This document shows, piece after piece, positions 51,998-60,303 of a DNA stretch of 64,000 nt (positions are counted from its first letter, which is position 1; the number at the start of each line of letters is the position of its first letter). The translations under genes and the position numbers were made by a program. A model generated the notes under the pieces. It saw only the letters and a program-made list of their open reading frames with translations, was not told the DNA's origin and made no database searches. Source of the stretch: Mesorhizobium sp. B4-1-4 (GTDB taxonomy: Bacteria; Pseudomonadota; Alphaproteobacteria; Rhizobiales; Rhizobiaceae); assembly GCF_006439395.2 (NCBI RefSeq), contig NZ_CP083950.1, positions 2,914,001 to 2,978,000 on the forward strand. Reading direction: 5' to 3'.

Positions 51998-52054
51998 TTG
52001 GGACGTTTTTTGCTGCTTGCTGCTTCTCTTGAAAGTTGCCGAACCGAGACAATC

Positions 52055-53191
52055 CTAATCCCCGCCCTCCCCTCTGCGGTTCGCGATCATACTGTGGAAC
52101 TGTAAAATTAGGCGATCCGCGATCGAAGGCCATGTAAACTTTCCGCGAATGTGGGCCTGAAGAGCTTGGCCCATCGTGCTCAGCGACTCGCGTTCTGCCA
52201 GCATCGACCGGAGGCCGCCACGCAGCCCCTCAACGGTCGCCTGCACAACAAGGCCACCACCAACGCTTTCAATCTCGTCGAATCCGCATTGATCGGTCAG
52301 TAGCACCGGTGTTCCGGCAACTCCAGCTTCCAACGCAACAAGCGACATCGCCTCGGCGCGAGATGGGACGGCAAGAAACAGAGCTCGCTCGTAAGCGTCG
52401 TTCCGCTCAATCTCGCCTAGATGACCCGTAAAGATAACGCGATCACCAAGTTGCCTTTCTCCAACGAACTTTTCCAAACTGGAGCGCATTCCAAAGTCCG
52501 GCCCTGCCATCACCAACCGGACATCACCGTATTCCGACGCCACATCGGCGAAAGCTTGGACGAGCAGGTCTGGGCCTTTCACTTCGGCAAGGCGTCCCAT
52601 GAACAGTATGTAGGGCGCATCCGACTGAGAAGGGTGATGGGTGACGGCCTGGGCGTGCTCCTCCACTCCATTGGGGAGGACGATGACACGGTCTTCTGGT
52701 AGCTGAAATCGCTCCAGAATTTGGCTTCGTTCCAGTGGGGTAATCGCAACCAGCAAGCTTGCATCGCGGATTACCCGTTTGCCAAAAAGGACATGGAAAA
52801 GACGCGCGATCGGACGTGGGCGGTCAAGGCCCACGAACTCGCCCGCGGCGCTGAATGCGTAAGGTTTGCCCAGCCGCGAAGCCAGAAACGCTGTCGCGAC
52901 CGAAAGAAGGTTCCAGTAACCAAGAATGTGAACAACATCGGCTCTGCGGAGGCTCCGGGCGAGCCGCAGAGGATTGATAAAGGGGACCGTAAGCCGTAGG
53001 CGCACTGAACCCGTCGCATACACTGGGACGCCTCGCTGGCGAAGCTTTTCCGCCAAATCGCCATCCTGCATAGTCGCGACTTCGCATCGATGTCCCCTGG
53101 CCGCCAAATGAGCCGAGAGGCGCCGCGTTCGTTCTGCGGTACCTCCTCCCTTTTGGGAATCGAGCGATACGGTGGTCAGGAGCACGTTCAT
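52055..53191 (-). CDS. family 4 glycosyltransferase
   Basis: 378 aa. The GT-B layout shows the N-terminal GGGTAERTRRLSAHLAARGH, the linker PYILFMGRLAEVKGPDLLVQ, and the donor-binding E-x7-E motif in PSRAEAMSLVALEAGVAGTP. It acts on the cytoplasmic face in making the repeat unit. Its ATG overlaps the stop of the upstream epimerase-like gene as ATGA, so the two are translated together. Confidence 0.9.
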   Translation of the reverse strand: MNVLLTTVSLDSQKGGGTAERTRRLSAHLAARGHRCEVATMQDGDLAEKLRQRGVPVYATGSVRLRLTVPFINPLRLARSLRRADVVHILGYWNLLSVATAFLASRLGKPYAFSAAGEFVGLDRPRPIARLFHVLFGKRVIRDASLLVAITPLERSQILERFQLPEDRVIVLPNGVEEHAQAVTHHPSQSDAPYILFMGRLAEVKGPDLLVQAFADVASEYGDVRLVMAGPDFGMRSSLEKFVGERQLGDRVIFTGHLGEIERNDAYERALFLAVPSRAEAMSLVALEAGVAGTPVLLTDQCGFDEIESVGGGLVVQATVEGLRGGLRSMLAERESLSTMGQALQAHIRGKFTWPSIADRLILQFHSMIANRRGEGGD

Positions 53192-54141
53192 TCGTCGTAT
53201 CTGCCGATGTCGTCGGCTAGATGCTGAGCATATTCCTCCAATCGATCCACGAACGCCTCGGACGGCAATCCGAGTTCGGAGGCCTTTCTATGGGAAAAAC
53301 GTCGGTCGATGTTCCGATCCGGCAATCCTCTCGCACGAAGGAGCAACCTCAGCAACGATCTCGGCGCCGTAGGCCCAATCTTGGGTACATTACGACGAAA
53401 TGCCACAGCGAGGCGATCCTGGACGAAAGCGAAATTGTTGTTTGGGTCGTGATCGTCTGTGACAAGCACCACCTGAGGGCCAAGACGCTTTCGTTCGAGC
53501 GATAATTGGACGAGTGCCCGAGCTACAGTCTCGACACTGACAAGGTGCATCCGTCTGGCGCCATACAGTGAGCGGCGAAGCACGATTTTCCACTGCGGGG
53601 CACGGCTTATCTCTTCCGCCAAGCTGACCAGATTGCGGCCGCCTGGCCCGAACACGGCCCCCAGTCGCAATACGATTGTCTCGGGGAACGAATCTCTCAT
53701 TACCGCTTCGACCGCAATATGCTCTGTCTCATAAGGTGACAGTGGCCGCGGTCGCGTATCTTCGTCAACGAGATGGTCTTTTACGCCGGCATAAACGTCA
53801 ATGCTGCTCGCGTGGATACAACGACGGATTCCGGACTCCCGAAAGGTCGACTTCAGGCTCTCCATCGCACCGCTATACCAGCCGCTGCCATCCGGGCGCA
53901 GAAGGTTGATCAGAACATCTTGACCGCGAAGCACGCTCAGCATTTGAGCAGGGTCACCGAGGTTGACGTCGTTGCGTTCCACGCCGCTTGTATCGAGCCA
54001 TTTTGGCCGCGACCTGTGCACCAGGTATCGGCTGGGACGGACCGCAGAGATATTCCAGCACTTGGCAAAGGCCTCGCCGACGAAACCGGTCCCTCCGAGC
54101 ACGACTACGCGTGGCTCGTCTTCGAATCGCTCGTCGTTCAT
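53188..54141 (-). CDS. NAD-dependent epimerase/dehydratase-like protein, atypical active site
   Basis: 317 aa. The Rossmann motif is VVVLGGTGFVGEAFAKC at the N terminus, then SSIDVYAG near residue 115, and later VLRLGAVFGPGGRN. The usual YxxxK catalytic pair reads YETEH (about residue 137), so the conserved lysine is replaced by histidine. The fold is extended-SDR, but normal chemistry may be lost. It could be a sugar epimerase, reductase or a non-catalytic member. It heads a short leftward unit with two glycosyltransferases and is divergent from the Wzy-like gene. Confidence 0.82.
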   Translation of the reverse strand: MNDERFEDEPRVVVLGGTGFVGEAFAKCWNISAVRPSRYLVHRSRPKWLDTSGVERNDVNLGDPAQMLSVLRGQDVLINLLRPDGSGWYSGAMESLKSTFRESGIRRCIHASSIDVYAGVKDHLVDEDTRPRPLSPYETEHIAVEAVMRDSFPETIVLRLGAVFGPGGRNLVSLAEEISRAPQWKIVLRRSLYGARRMHLVSVETVARALVQLSLERKRLGPQVVLVTDDHDPNNNFAFVQDRLAVAFRRNVPKIGPTAPRSLLRLLLRARGLPDRNIDRRFSHRKASELGLPSEAFVDRLEEYAQHLADDIGRYDE

Positions 54142-54352
54142 GTAGAGGCTTCTTCGGGGTGATACTGCACGCGGCGATGCCGAGATGGTGAGCGGTTAAA
54201 GCGAGCCAGGCCAATTCGCATTTGCTCGGCCTATACCATAAGCCCGACACGCCGCGCAACGACGGCCGGACCATTGGCGTAGGCCCACCAACCCTTGCTG
54301 GGGAAATGGAAAAGTCGCCCTTGGGTCGCAAGCCGCTTTCGGAGTATAGGGA

Positions 54353-55954
54353 ATGCCCATGACTGCGTCTTCGCCAAATTCCCGATCCGGCTCGATCACA
54401 GGTTTCGCGCTGCCTGCAGGAGCGGTCATAGCGCTACCTCTGTTCTTATTGCTCTTAACGACCAATTCTGGCGCCTCGCCGTTAATCCTCCTCTGGTTCT
54501 ATGTTTCCGGCTGCGCCGCGGTAGCCATCTCGCTTGCATTTCCCTCCTCTTTCTTCGTTTTCTTGTTGTCGTCATTCCTCTTCGTGGGTTTCATAGCGAA
54601 AGCGATCGCGCACTTCGTGTTTGGTGTGCAGCTAATTGAGCCGGTTAGCACATTCACGTCGCAATGGGACCAAGCGTTAATTTTTGCGGCCAGTGGCTTG
54701 TCGGGCGTGTGTTTGGCGAACTTCATGGCGACATTGTTTCCATCCTTTCCAAACACTTTGAGAGCTTCTGGAACCGCTCATCTTGCCAATTCGGTCCTCG
54801 GAGCGTTTTCTGTGCTGATAGTTTGCTCAATCGGGATGTATTGGGCGAACTACACATTTCATATCCTCCGAATTGGCTTCCCCCTTGGCATTGACATGGA
54901 CGCTCGCATCTACGCGGTCGCCGCCTTTGGCATCGCCTGGGGCTCCCTCTTGGGCGGGCTGACTGCGGTGCTCTGGCTCATCGAACTCCGGGGATGGCCA
55001 TATGCCGCCTTGATCCTTACGGCGACATTTCTTGGATTGCTCGCTTCTATTTCGATGGGCAGCCGGATCCAGCTTCTTCTCTACGTCCTGGCTGCGGTCG
55101 TAGTCATTGCGTTGCGGCGGCGGCAGGTGCGGAGCTGGATTGCCGTTGGCTTGGCGATGGGTTTAGCCGCATTTATCTTTGTGGCGTCGCTGGCGGTAGT
55201 CAGTTTCGAACGCACGTTCGACTTCTCGCAAACTGCGTCCGGGACCTCCGTGCCTCTGCCGGCAACGCCTCCTGAAGCATCCAATGATTCGAACTCCGCT
55301 GAGGCGAGCTCGACTTCAGAGGTTCCTGCAACTCCGCGAGCAGTCCCGAAGCCTCCCGCGCTTCAAGAAACTTCATTGGCCGACAAAGTGGAAACCGTAA
55401 CGCGAAATCGTTCTGCTCTCCAGGGATTGTTCCGCCAACTCCGCAATCTCGCTGTCATGCGTTGGGTCGGAATGGAGGGCGTTATGACAGCAGCCGCCAA
55501 TTCCGACCGACTCAGCGCCGACCTGTTCTTGAAAGTGATGTCTGAGGATCCCGCCGCAGGCTCCCACGCAATCTACCAAGAAATGTCGGGCAATCGTTAC
55601 GGGCATGTTGAGTACTATACATTCCTCACACTCCCCGGCCCTATCGGCGTAGCTAGCCTGTCCGGATCGGCGATGGTCGTGGCGGCCTTTATGTTTGCAC
55701 TCACGCTAGCGGGTCACTTGGTCGAGTGGATAGCTGCCCGTTCGACGCAAAACCTGGCAGCCGCGTCCGTAACAGGCGTGTCGCTGGCTTACCTGACGGT
55801 CCAAATGGGATTTCCATGGACTTTGCTGATCTATGCGATCGAACTACTCCTTTCCGTTATGTTCCTTGGCGCGGTTTGGTGGGCCACGAAGTGGTTGGCG
55901 TCCAGCAACGGTCGAGTTGAAAGCACGCCCGTTGAGCCACAATCGCTGCAGTAG
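54353..55954 (+). CDS. polytopic membrane protein, Wzy-like polymerase candidate
   Basis: 533 aa with about 12 hydrophobic helices, one large hydrophilic loop (about residues 300-385, rich in Pro, Ser and Ala), and no signal peptide cleavage site. The number of helices, the large periplasmic-type loop and the location in a polysaccharide cluster with a Wzx-like gene fit a Wzy O-antigen polymerase. Wzy sequences diverge too far for motif proof. ATG 54353 and 54359 are alternative starts; GGAG lies upstream. It is the only rightward gene in this part of the cluster. Confidence 0.65.
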   Translation: MPMTASSPNSRSGSITGFALPAGAVIALPLFLLLLTTNSGASPLILLWFYVSGCAAVAISLAFPSSFFVFLLSSFLFVGFIAKAIAHFVFGVQLIEPVSTFTSQWDQALIFAASGLSGVCLANFMATLFPSFPNTLRASGTAHLANSVLGAFSVLIVCSIGMYWANYTFHILRIGFPLGIDMDARIYAVAAFGIAWGSLLGGLTAVLWLIELRGWPYAALILTATFLGLLASISMGSRIQLLLYVLAAVVVIALRRRQVRSWIAVGLAMGLAAFIFVASLAVVSFERTFDFSQTASGTSVPLPATPPEASNDSNSAEASSTSEVPATPRAVPKPPALQETSLADKVETVTRNRSALQGLFRQLRNLAVMRWVGMEGVMTAAANSDRLSADLFLKVMSEDPAAGSHAIYQEMSGNRYGHVEYYTFLTLPGPIGVASLSGSAMVVAAFMFALTLAGHLVEWIAARSTQNLAAASVTGVSLAYLTVQMGFPWTLLIYAIELLLSVMFLGAVWWATKWLASSNGRVESTPVEPQSLQ

Positions 55955-55971
55955 GCGAACGCGGTTAGTCG

Positions 55972-57096
55972 CTATTGCGTTCTCCAGACACGCCTGTTCA
56001 CGAAGTCGGTATAGCTTAGGACAATTCGCATGACCTTCTCGGACACGTTGTCGGGATGGTAATCGCTCGGCATGCGCAACAGCCGGTCCGCACCGCGCGG
56101 TTGGCTTTCGAGGATTTTAAGTCCATCAAGTATCCGCTCTAGCTCCAACCCAACCATCATTACTGAAGCTTCCTCGACCCCCTCCGGACGTTCATGCACT
56201 TCGCGCAAATTCAACGCGGCAAAGTTGAGGATTGCGCTCTCTTCCGTAATGGTCCCGCTGTCGGATAAAACAGCTCGGGCAGAGCTCTGAAGTTTTATGT
56301 AATCGAGGAAGCCAAACGGCTTTTCGAACCTTACCTTAGGACTGCAATCCACGCCGAGTGCATCCAGGCGCTTCCTCGTGCGGGGATGGGTCGATACGAT
56401 CACTGGCTCATCGTAGCGGTCCGCAATCCCATTGATGATCCTCAGCAGCTTTTCCAACCTATCAGGCGCGTCGACATTCTCCTCGCGATGTGCGCTGACG
56501 ATGAAAAATCTTCCCGGGGCGAGTCCGAAACGGCCGAGCACATCTGAGCCGTTGATCGCTTCGCGGTAGTACTCGAGGACTTCGCGCATGGGACTTCCGG
56601 TGACGATTATCTGGTCAGGCGGCAGCCCTTCTCGCAACAGGTATTCGCGAGCAATTTGGCTATAAGTCAGGTTGACGTCCGAGATATGGTCAACGATGCG
56701 GCGATTAATCTCCTCGGGCACTCGGAAATCGAAGCACCGATTCCCCGCTTCCATGTGGAAAATGGGGACCTTACGCCTTTTCGCAGAGATGGCTGCCAGA
56801 CAGCTGTTTGTGTCGCCGAGGATGAGCAAGGCATCAGGATTGTGCTTATCCAGCACCTCGTCAGCCGCGATAATCACCTGCCCAATCGTTTCGGCCGCTG
56901 ATTTCCCGGCTGCCCTGAGAAAAATATCCGGCGTCCGGATTCCAAGCTCTGAGAAAAAGACGTCGTTCAGTTCGTAGTCGTAATTCTGTCCTGTGTGCAC
57001 CAGCGTGTGCTGGAAATTTGCGTCGAACAGGGCGATGACCCGCGACAGCCGTATGATTTCCGGCCGCGTCCCCACGATAGTCATGACTTTAAGCAC
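55972..57096 (-). CDS. UDP-HexNAc 2-epimerase (WecB/WbjD/FnlC family)
   Basis: 374 aa, standard length. Signatures are VGTRPEIIRLSRVI, VHTGQNYDYELNDVFF, ILGDTNSCLAAI, MEAGNRCFDFRVPEEINRR, FIVSAHREENVDAPDRL, and SDSGTITEESAILN. The NRCFDFRVPEE segment is that of the WbjD/FnlC subgroup, which acts on 6-deoxy UDP-HexNAc sugars. Here it should invert C2 to give the L-sugar nucleotide. It overlaps the preceding gene by eight bases. Confidence 0.92.
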   Translation of the reverse strand: MLKVMTIVGTRPEIIRLSRVIALFDANFQHTLVHTGQNYDYELNDVFFSELGIRTPDIFLRAAGKSAAETIGQVIIAADEVLDKHNPDALLILGDTNSCLAAISAKRRKVPIFHMEAGNRCFDFRVPEEINRRIVDHISDVNLTYSQIAREYLLREGLPPDQIIVTGSPMREVLEYYREAINGSDVLGRFGLAPGRFFIVSAHREENVDAPDRLEKLLRIINGIADRYDEPVIVSTHPRTRKRLDALGVDCSPKVRFEKPFGFLDYIKLQSSARAVLSDSGTITEESAILNFAALNLREVHERPEGVEEASVMMVGLELERILDGLKILESQPRGADRLLRMPSDYHPDNVSEKVMRIVLSYTDFVNRRVWRTQ

Positions 57097-58099
57097 TGAT
57101 AGCCTCCCTGATTAGATCAAGGCGGCTCAAGAGTTCTTTGACCTGAGCAATATCAAGGCGAACCGTGTTGTGAGATGTATAGTCATCGAGAGCTGAAACC
57201 GCCCGCTCTCCCTCTACGAAATATTTATCGTAATTCAGATCGCGCGAGTCGGCTGGAATTCTGTAGTAGTTTCCGAGATCCTCTGCGCGAACCATTTCTT
57301 CGCGAGACACCAAAGATTCGAAGAGCTTTTCGCCGTGCCGCGTGCCGATGATTCTCACGGGGTTGTCGCGTCCGAGGACCTCCCGCATCGCGTCCGCCAA
57401 AACCCCCACTGTGGAAGCTGGCGCCTTCTGAACAAAAATATCGCCAGACCGCGCATGCTCGAAGGCGTAGAGAACCAAATCGACCGATTCGTCGAGAGAC
57501 ATGAGAAAGCGAGTCATGTTCGGATCGGTTACCGTGAGCGGTTGGCCACGCATGAGTTGGTCCAAAAAAAGAGGGATCACCGATCCGCGAGAAGCCATCA
57601 CGTTGCCATAACGTGTCGCACAGACGACCGTACGGACGGAATCGCTCAGTCGGGATTTGGCGATCATCATCTTCTCCATCAGAGCCTTGGACATCCCCAT
57701 CGCGTTGACTGGATACACCGCCTTGTCCGTGCTGAGCACGACACACCGCTGAACCCCATGACTGATTGCCGCGCGAAGTACATTCTCCGCCCCCAGCACG
57801 TTGGTCTTGATCGCCTCCATTGGGTAGAACTCGCAGGAAGGTACTTGCTTGAGAGCCGCCGCGTGAAAGATGTAATCGGCACCACGAACCGCATCGTCGA
57901 CAGCATGGTAGTCGCGAACATCGCCAATGTAGAACTTGAGACGCTCATCCCGAAGCGCCAAGCGCATATCTTCCTGCTTCTTCTCGTCTCGGCTGAATAT
58001 GCGAATTTCCGCGAAATCGCTTGCTAGAAATCTCGAAAGCACGGCATTCCCGAAGGATCCAGTACCCCCGGTTATGAGCAGCGTCTTGTTGGAAAACAT
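57089..58099 (-). CDS. UDP-GlcNAc 4,6-dehydratase/5-epimerase (WbjB/CapE/FnlA family)
   Basis: 336 aa, soluble. Motifs are LITGGTGSFGNAVLSRF, AAALKQVPSCEFYPMEAIKT, LSTDKAVYPVNAMGMSKALM with the SMK variant of the catalytic triad, and GTRHGEKLFESLVSREEM. CapE-type enzymes remove water from UDP-GlcNAc and epimerise C5 (and C3), starting the L-FucNAc and L-QuiNAc pathways. It lies between the RmlD-type reductase and the 2-epimerase in one leftward operon. Confidence 0.92.
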   Translation of the reverse strand: MFSNKTLLITGGTGSFGNAVLSRFLASDFAEIRIFSRDEKKQEDMRLALRDERLKFYIGDVRDYHAVDDAVRGADYIFHAAALKQVPSCEFYPMEAIKTNVLGAENVLRAAISHGVQRCVVLSTDKAVYPVNAMGMSKALMEKMMIAKSRLSDSVRTVVCATRYGNVMASRGSVIPLFLDQLMRGQPLTVTDPNMTRFLMSLDESVDLVLYAFEHARSGDIFVQKAPASTVGVLADAMREVLGRDNPVRIIGTRHGEKLFESLVSREEMVRAEDLGNYYRIPADSRDLNYDKYFVEGERAVSALDDYTSHNTVRLDIAQVKELLSRLDLIREAISA

Positions 58100-58117
58100 A
58101 CTTATGGTCTCGTTTGG

Positions 58118-58993
58118 TTAGCAGAAATCATGCATGGCTTGAATGAGCGCGGGCCATTGTGGAGGCTCGTATCCGGTAGCGTGGCGGAAACGGGATGAGT
58201 TAAGAGATCGATCGATCCCCACCCTATCATCCGGCTCGATGCGAATTTCCTTCGCGTAGATTTGCGCCACTATGTTCAAGAGATCGTGTTTGCTAATTGC
58301 CGCGGCGGAGACATGATAGAGGCCTGTCAGGGCCGGGTTCGGAAGAACGAAATCGCGAATGACCCTGGCTAGCTCGACGGTGGGCAAGCCGGAAAAGATC
58401 GCCCGCGTGAAGCCCTTAACGCTGCCCTCTTGGTTCAGAAACCAGTCGATCAGACTGTGGGCGCTGTTCAATTCCCGGCCGATGATCGAAGTCCGCAGTG
58501 TTATCGCGTTGTCGTAATCGACTTCGCCGAGCAGCTTGCTTCTCCCATAGAGATCATATGCGTTAGGACGCGAACTTTCACTGTAGTTGCCGTCCGCGCC
58601 ATCAAAGACACAGTCCGTACTTATGTGAATGAGGCGGGCACCTGCGATCCTGCAGAGTCGTGCTAGCCGGTGTGGCAAGATCGCGTTGATGGGGATTGCC
58701 GCCAAAGGATCACTTGCCGAGGAAAGCTGCTTGACCAAGCCGATGCAGTTTACGACGACGTCGGGTGCCACGTCGGCGAACAGATCGAGGAGTGCGTCGG
58801 GGTTTTCCGCGTCGGGCAGATTGACCAAATTTCCTCTGACCTCCTCCGAGAAGAGGCGTTGATGGGATCTGGAACGGATTGAGCCAAAGGTTTGAAAGCC
58901 AGGACTATTTGAGAAAAATCTGAAGACTGCATTGCCCAGCATGCCAGAGGCACCTAACACCAGCAATTTGCGATGAGTCTGTCGTTCCATCAC
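58118..58993 (-). CDS. RmlD-type 4-keto sugar reductase (WbvR-like)
   Basis: 291 aa. The RmlD pattern is LLVLGASGMLGNAVFRFF at the N terminus, VVNCIGLVKQL, HISTDCVFDGADGNYSES, and the active-site YDLYGRSKLLGEVDYDN with YxxxK. It lacks the C-terminal cupin domain of CapF/WbjC (about 370 aa), which makes L-FucNAc. With the two adjacent genes it forms the set seen in the UDP-L-QuiNAc pathway (WbvB, WbvR, WbvD), so 4-keto reduction to L-QuiNAc is inferred. Confidence 0.85.
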   Translation of the reverse strand: MMERQTHRKLLVLGASGMLGNAVFRFFSNSPGFQTFGSIRSRSHQRLFSEEVRGNLVNLPDAENPDALLDLFADVAPDVVVNCIGLVKQLSSASDPLAAIPINAILPHRLARLCRIAGARLIHISTDCVFDGADGNYSESSRPNAYDLYGRSKLLGEVDYDNAITLRTSIIGRELNSAHSLIDWFLNQEGSVKGFTRAIFSGLPTVELARVIRDFVLPNPALTGLYHVSAAAISKHDLLNIVAQIYAKEIRIEPDDRVGIDRSLNSSRFRHATGYEPPQWPALIQAMHDFC

Positions 58994-59004
58994 CGATTCC
59001 TGAT

Positions 59005-60303
59005 TTACAACCGCGAGCGTGCTAGCTTGCTTCGTGCATGTCGAAAATGATCAATTAGCTGACGAGCAAGCGGCGCGGGCGCAAAATGCGATTTGAAGTA
59101 CTCGCGGCCCGACTCTCCCATGGATTCTCTCGCTTCTTCGGGCATATTTTTGAGCCGCACCATAGCCTCGGACAGACCAAACGAATCTTCTGCCGGAATT
59201 GTTATTCCGGCATTGGCTTCACGAATGATCTCTGCAGCCTCGCCATCTAAACAGGCCAGAATGGGGCGGCCTGCGGCAAGATAAGTTGGAATCTTGCTGG
59301 GTATGGTCAGCCCGAAGGCGGCCGACCGCTTCAATGTGACAAGAAGCGCCGATGATTGCGCCAATATCCTTGGCATCATCTCGGCTGGAAATCGGCCTGC
59401 CAATACCACGTTGCTCAAGCGACGCCGCTCGATCTGCGTTCTGAGCCAATCGGATCTGCTGCCACTGCCCACAAGAACGATGCATATCTCTGGATCTTGA
59501 ATGTGACTTGCTGCATCCAGCACGGTCTCCAATGCCTGAGCCGTCCCAAGGTTACCCGCGAACACGACGTTAAATCCCGTGGGTAGTTTGAGAGATGAAC
59601 TCTCAGGGGATGCGCTCTCCGCCAAGGGGTTGTCACCGGGGTTCGGATGATACGCGATTGGCACGTCGTCACCCACAATGGCCTGTATCTTCCCGATAAA
59701 TCCGCGAGACTGGACAAGTAGAAGGTCAGCGCGTCGATATATGAAACCAGTGAGCCGCTCGACCGCTGCCAGCATCCATCTGTTTTTTATGAAGCCGGTT
59801 TCTTCAAGGCTTTCTGGCCACAGGTCCTGCACCCAAATGACGTGAGCTGCTCCCTTGATACGCCGGAAAACGGCGCCCACCAGTCCTTGCAATATGGGCG
59901 AGATTGCGTAGACAAAGATGACGTCGTATCGCTTGGTCCGCGTAAGATACGGGCCCAGCAGCCCTCCAAATATTACAAATGAGAGGTAGTTCCATATCCG
60001 CCGAATTCCGCCGCCGCGGCCTCGAGGCACCACGGGTACTCGATGAATCAAGTACCCTGAAGGGTGGGTCTCGGTCCCGAAGCCAAAGGCGCTATAGCCC
60101 TCGAAAATCTTGCCCTGTGGATAGTTTGGCTGCCCGGCCAAGACCTCAACGTCGCAGCCTTGGTGCCGCAGCGATTCGACAACCTCATTTATCCTGAAAC
60201 TCTCAGGCCAAAAATGCTGGCTGATCACCAGTACGCGCAATCTCTCCTCGGTCGCGCCGCTTTCTGTCTGCAGACCCTCAGTTGCCGGGTAAATGAAATT
60301 CAT
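59005..60303 (-). CDS. family 4 glycosyltransferase (WbuB/WcaI-like)
   Basis: 432 aa. Signatures are VISQHFWPESFRINEVVESL, GQPNYPQGKIFEGYSAFGFG, VIWVQDLWPESLEETGFIKN, VVFAGNLGTAQALETVLDAA, and FGLTIPSKIPTYLAAGRPIL. WbuB-like enzymes often transfer L-FucNAc or a similar sugar, which agrees with the nucleotide-sugar genes next to it. The start overlaps the stop of the membrane dehydratase gene (ATGA). It is in the same operon as the sugar genes. Confidence 0.9.
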   Translation of the reverse strand: MNFIYPATEGLQTESGATEERLRVLVISQHFWPESFRINEVVESLRHQGCDVEVLAGQPNYPQGKIFEGYSAFGFGTETHPSGYLIHRVPVVPRGRGGGIRRIWNYLSFVIFGGLLGPYLTRTKRYDVIFVYAISPILQGLVGAVFRRIKGAAHVIWVQDLWPESLEETGFIKNRWMLAAVERLTGFIYRRADLLLVQSRGFIGKIQAIVGDDVPIAYHPNPGDNPLAESASPESSSLKLPTGFNVVFAGNLGTAQALETVLDAASHIQDPEICIVLVGSGSRSDWLRTQIERRRLSNVVLAGRFPAEMMPRILAQSSALLVTLKRSAAFGLTIPSKIPTYLAAGRPILACLDGEAAEIIREANAGITIPAEDSFGLSEAMVRLKNMPEEARESMGESGREYFKSHFAPAPLARQLIDHFRHARSKLARSRL

